Shown here piece by piece: positions 6,103 to 8,602 of a stretch of DNA of 8,602 nt. The number at the start of each line of letters is the position of its first letter. Position 1 is the stretch's first letter. A program made the translations under genes and the position numbers. The stretch spans positions 1 to 8,602 of the forward strand of contig DPRS01000069.1 of assembly GCA_003537575.1 (NCBI GenBank), given 5' to 3'. The stretch comes from Oxalobacteraceae bacterium (GTDB lineage Bacteria; Pseudomonadota; Gammaproteobacteria; Burkholderiales; Burkholderiaceae_D). The notes beneath the pieces are model-generated. The model had not been told where the DNA came from and did not search any database. It was given only the letters and a program-made list of their open reading frames with translations.

Positions 6103-7389
6103 ATGATGAATATACATTTCTTCCGCGTTAAATTCGTCCGCTTCGCCGCCCTGCTCGGCCTGCTTGCCGCAACTGCTGCACATGCCCAGCTGCGCGTTGA
6201 AATTTCCGGCGTCGGCGCCAACCAGATTCCGATCGCGATTGCCGCCTTTGCCGATGAAGGCCTGGCGCCGCAGCAGGTAAGCGCCGTCATCAAGGCCGAC
6301 CTGGCCCGCAGCGGATACTTCAGGATCATCGATACCGGCGTGGCGATCTCGGAAACGACCCCGGTCAAATTCGCCGACTGGAAATCGCGCGGCGCCAATG
6401 CCCTGGTGGTAGGCAGCGTGCAGCGCCTGGCCGACGGCCGCTTCGACGTGCGTTACAAGCTGCTCGACACGCTTGCGGCATCCCAGCTTTCCGGCCTGGC
6501 CATGGCGGTGCAGCCGCAATTCACCCGGCTGGCGGGGCACAAGATCGCCGATGACATTTTCGAGAAGCTGTTGGGCGTGCGCGGCGCGTTTGCCACCCGT
6601 GTCGCCTATGTGACCAAGGCCGGCAAGGAATACCGCCTGGAAGTCGCCGACGCCGACGGCGAAGGCGTGCACGTGGCGCTGCGCTCCAACGAGCCGATCA
6701 TCTCGCCGTCCTGGTCGCCGGACGGCACGAAAGTCGCCTATGTCTCCTTCGAGAAGAAGAAGCCGGTGGTGTACGTGCAAGACCTGGTGACCCGCCAGCG
6801 TACCGTGGTGGCTAACTACAAGGGCAGCAACTCGGCGCCGGCCTGGTCGCCGGACGGCAGCCGGCTGGCGATCGCCCTGGCGCGTGACGGCCTGACACAG
6901 ATATATATGGTGAATGCCGACGGCAGCGGCCTGCGCCGCCTGACGCATACCAACGGCATCGATACGGAGCCACAGTTCTCGGCCGATGGCCAGAGCATCT
7001 ATTTCACCAGCGATCGCAGCGGCGGGCCGCAGATCTATCGCATGCCGGCCAGCGGCGGCGAGGCGCAGCGCGTGACCTTCCAAGGCAGTTACAACATCAG
7101 TCCTCGCATTTCCCCGGACGGCAAGACGCTGGCCTATATCTCGCGCCGCGAGGGCCGCTTCCAGCTGTATACGATGGATCTGGCCAACGGCCAGGAATTG
7201 CGCCTCTCCGAATCAGCCAGCGACGAATCGCCCAGTTTTTCTCCTAACGGCAAATACATCATGTATGCGACCGAATCCGGCCGCCGCGGCGCGCTGGCGG
7301 TGGTGTCGGTCGACGGCCGCACCCGGTATCGGTTGAGCACCCAGGCAGGCGACATTCGCGAGCCCTCCTGGGGCCCGTTCATGAAATAA
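6103..7389 (+). CDS. tolB: Tol-Pal system periplasmic beta-propeller protein TolB
   Basis: A 428-residue exported protein. The N-terminus is a Sec signal peptide with a hydrophobic core (about 14-26) and a likely cleavage after AHA at residue 28. The mature protein has an alpha/beta N-terminal domain (about 29-165) that receives TolA, then a six-bladed propeller that binds Pal. Five WD40-like blade motifs are spaced by about 44 residues: SPDGTKVAY (205), SPDGSRLAI (249), SADGQSIYF (293), SPDGKTLAY (337) and SPNGKYIMY (380). The C-terminus REPSWGPF is typical. The gene begins 3 nt after tolA. Two adjacent ATGs (6103 and 6106) are possible starts; either gives the same mature protein. Confidence 0.98.
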   Translation: MMNIHFFRVKFVRFAALLGLLAATAAHAQLRVEISGVGANQIPIAIAAFADEGLAPQQVSAVIKADLARSGYFRIIDTGVAISETTPVKFADWKSRGANALVVGSVQRLADGRFDVRYKLLDTLAASQLSGLAMAVQPQFTRLAGHKIADDIFEKLLGVRGAFATRVAYVTKAGKEYRLEVADADGEGVHVALRSNEPIISPSWSPDGTKVAYVSFEKKKPVVYVQDLVTRQRTVVANYKGSNSAPAWSPDGSRLAIALARDGLTQIYMVNADGSGLRRLTHTNGIDTEPQFSADGQSIYFTSDRSGGPQIYRMPASGGEAQRVTFQGSYNISPRISPDGKTLAYISRREGRFQLYTMDLANGQELRLSESASDESPSFSPNGKYIMYATESGRRGALAVVSVDGRTRYRLSTQAGDIREPSWGPFMK

Positions 7390-7425
7390 AGAATTAATTC
7401 CACCCACAAAGCAAGGAGCTTTCTC

Positions 7426-7947
7426 ATGCAAAAACTATCTTCATCCGCCCTGATCCTGTGCAGCGCCCTGGCGCTGGCTGCCTGCTCGTCCACCCCGCTG
7501 AACGACAAGGCCCCGATCGAAGACCGCGGCGCCAATACGACCCAAGGTGATGGCAGCCGCACCGTCGGCACCGTCGACACCCAGTCCACCGATCCGCTGA
7601 AGGACGCCAAAGGCGCGCTGGCGCAGCGCAGCTTTTACTTTGACTTCGACAGCTACGTGCTGAAGGCTGAAGCACAGCCGGTGGTCGAAGCGCACGCCAA
7701 GTACCTGAGCGCCAATAAGGGCCGCAAAGTGGTCATCCAGGGCAATACCGACGAACGCGGCGGTCGCGAGTACAACCTGGCGCTCGGCCAGAAGCGTGCT
7801 GAAGCCGTGCGCAAGTCGCTGTCCCTGCTGGGCGTTTCCGACGCACAGATGGAAGCAGTTTCGTTTGGCAAGGAAAAGCCGAAGGCAGAAGGCCACGACG
7901 AAGCATCCTGGTCTGAAAACCGCCGCGCCGATCTGGCCTACCAATAA
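7426..7947 (+). CDS. pal: Peptidoglycan-associated lipoprotein Pal
   Basis: A 173-residue outer-membrane lipoprotein that anchors the outer membrane to peptidoglycan. The lipobox LAAC ends at Cys20, and Ser21 after it gives no inner-membrane retention signal, so Lol sorting to the outer membrane is expected. After a flexible linker (about 22-65) the OmpA-like domain runs from SFYFDFDSYVLK to ENRRADLAYQ. Asp109 in NTDERGGREYN and Arg124 in NLALGQKRAEAV are the expected diaminopimelate-binding pair. A strong AAGGAG lies 7 nt before the ATG, the best ribosome site in the cluster, fitting the high abundance of Pal. TolB, encoded 36 nt upstream, is its partner. Confidence 0.98.
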   Translation: MQKLSSSALILCSALALAACSSTPLNDKAPIEDRGANTTQGDGSRTVGTVDTQSTDPLKDAKGALAQRSFYFDFDSYVLKAEAQPVVEAHAKYLSANKGRKVVIQGNTDERGGREYNLALGQKRAEAVRKSLSLLGVSDAQMEAVSFGKEKPKAEGHDEASWSENRRADLAYQ

Positions 7948-8602
7948 TGAAAAAGCTAGTCTCTCCCGTTCTTGCTGCCGCCTGCCTGGCGGCAGCTTCC
8001 CTGGCGCCGCTGCCCGCGCATGCCGCGCTGTTCGGCGACGATGAGGCACGCAAGGCCATCCTGGACCTGCGCGCCAAATTCGAGGCTTCCCAGAAAGAGA
8101 ACGCTGTACTCCTGGATAGCAAGGCAAGCCAGAAAAGCATGCTCGATCTGGCCAGCCAGAATGAGCAGTTGCGCCAGGAAATCGCCAGGCTACGTGGCCA
8201 GATCGAAGTACTGAGCAATGATCTGGCCAATGCTCAGCAGCGCCAGAAGGATTTTTACGTGGATCTCGATAACCGCCTGCGCAAGCTGGAACCGCAGCGC
8301 GTGAATATCGATGGCAAGGAAATCAGCGTCGATCCTGCCGAGCAAAAATCCTACGATGCTGCTGTGGCGGCGTTCAACGGGGGGGACTACAAGTCAGCAG
8401 CTGCGGCATTGGCCGATTTCGGCAAGCGCTACCCGGATTCGGGTTATGCAGCCAATGCCCAGTATATGCTGGGCAATAGCTACTATGCGCTGCGCGATTA
8501 TCGCAATGCCATCGCGGTGCAGCAGGCGCTCGTGAAGAAGTTTCCCGATCATCCGAAAGCGCCTGATGCCATGTTGAACATCGCTACCTGTCAGCTGGAA
8601 TT
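7947..8602 (+). CDS. cpoB: Cell division coordinator CpoB (YbgF), 3' end cut by the window
   Basis: The first 218 codons are present and the frame is still open at the right edge. The start codon overlaps the pal stop codon by one base (TAATG), indicating translational coupling. The protein has a signal peptide with likely cleavage after AHA at residue 26, then the familiar mature start ALFGDDEARKAILDLR. A coiled-coil follows (about 35-115, heptad-like LASQNEQLRQEIARLRGQIEVL), which in the family drives trimerisation. A TPR region begins near 133 (SYDAAVAAFNGGDYKSAAAALADF, then YPDSGYAANAQYMLGNSYYALRDYRNAI). CpoB sits in the periplasm, binds TolA and links Tol-driven constriction to peptidoglycan synthesis by PBP1B. 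Expected total length is about 250-265 residues, so only the last TPR portion is missing. Confidence 0.95.
   Translation, partial: MKKLVSPVLAAACLAAASLAPLPAHAALFGDDEARKAILDLRAKFEASQKENAVLLDSKASQKSMLDLASQNEQLRQEIARLRGQIEVLSNDLANAQQRQKDFYVDLDNRLRKLEPQRVNIDGKEISVDPAEQKSYDAAVAAFNGGDYKSAAAALADFGKRYPDSGYAANAQYMLGNSYYALRDYRNAIAVQQALVKKFPDHPKAPDAMLNIATCQLE

Noticed and set aside
6019..7083. 354-codon minus-strand frame opposite tolB
   Set aside because: His/Gly/Arg-rich antisense shadow; tolB is unambiguous on the other strand.

Overview
The window looks like chromosomal DNA of a betaproteobacterium, most likely order Burkholderiales and plausibly family Oxalobacteraceae. This rests on protein similarity judged by eye (NrdR, SHMT, YdfG and the Tol-Pal proteins), moderately high GC, and the left-edge promoter style. 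No mobile element, CRISPR array, tRNA, frameshift or foreign gene was seen. The genes are intact housekeeping genes; only the last one is cut, by the right edge.

Layout. Positions 1-481 hold no convincing gene. They contain minus-strand promoter signals, the best being a strong sigma70 promoter (-35 TTGACG, 17-bp spacer, -10 CATAAT) with an A/T-rich upstream stretch. It reads off the left edge and looks like a stable-RNA (probably rRNA operon) promoter. Positions 482-2291 carry nrdR and glyA on the minus strand in the transcription order glyA then nrdR, separated by a 13-bp hairpin. Upstream of glyA, at 2391-2487 on the minus strand, lies a clear ZTP (pfl-motif) riboswitch with its own promoter. 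From 2681 onward all genes are on the plus strand: a YdfG-like short-chain dehydrogenase, then ybgC-tolQ-tolR-tolA-tolB-pal-cpoB, the last incomplete.

How the genes work together. glyA makes glycine and 5,10-methylene-THF. The riboswitch would couple its expression to ZTP/ZMP, purine intermediates that build up when 10-formyl-THF is short, so low one-carbon supply raises SHMT. NrdR represses ribonucleotide reductase genes; its place behind glyA links one-carbon and dNTP supply. The tol-pal cluster builds the envelope machine that constricts the outer membrane at division: TolQ/TolR form a proton-driven motor, TolA spans the periplasm, TolB and the lipoprotein Pal link to the outer membrane and peptidoglycan, and CpoB coordinates with peptidoglycan synthesis. 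Spacing is tight from tolQ to cpoB (1-nt overlap to 36-nt gaps). ybgC-tolQ has a 100-nt gap with a GC-rich hairpin.

No unknown multi-gene system was found. The most interesting content is regulatory RNA and DNA: the glyA riboswitch and its possible expression platform, the left-edge promoter region, and the glyA-nrdR intergenic hairpin.
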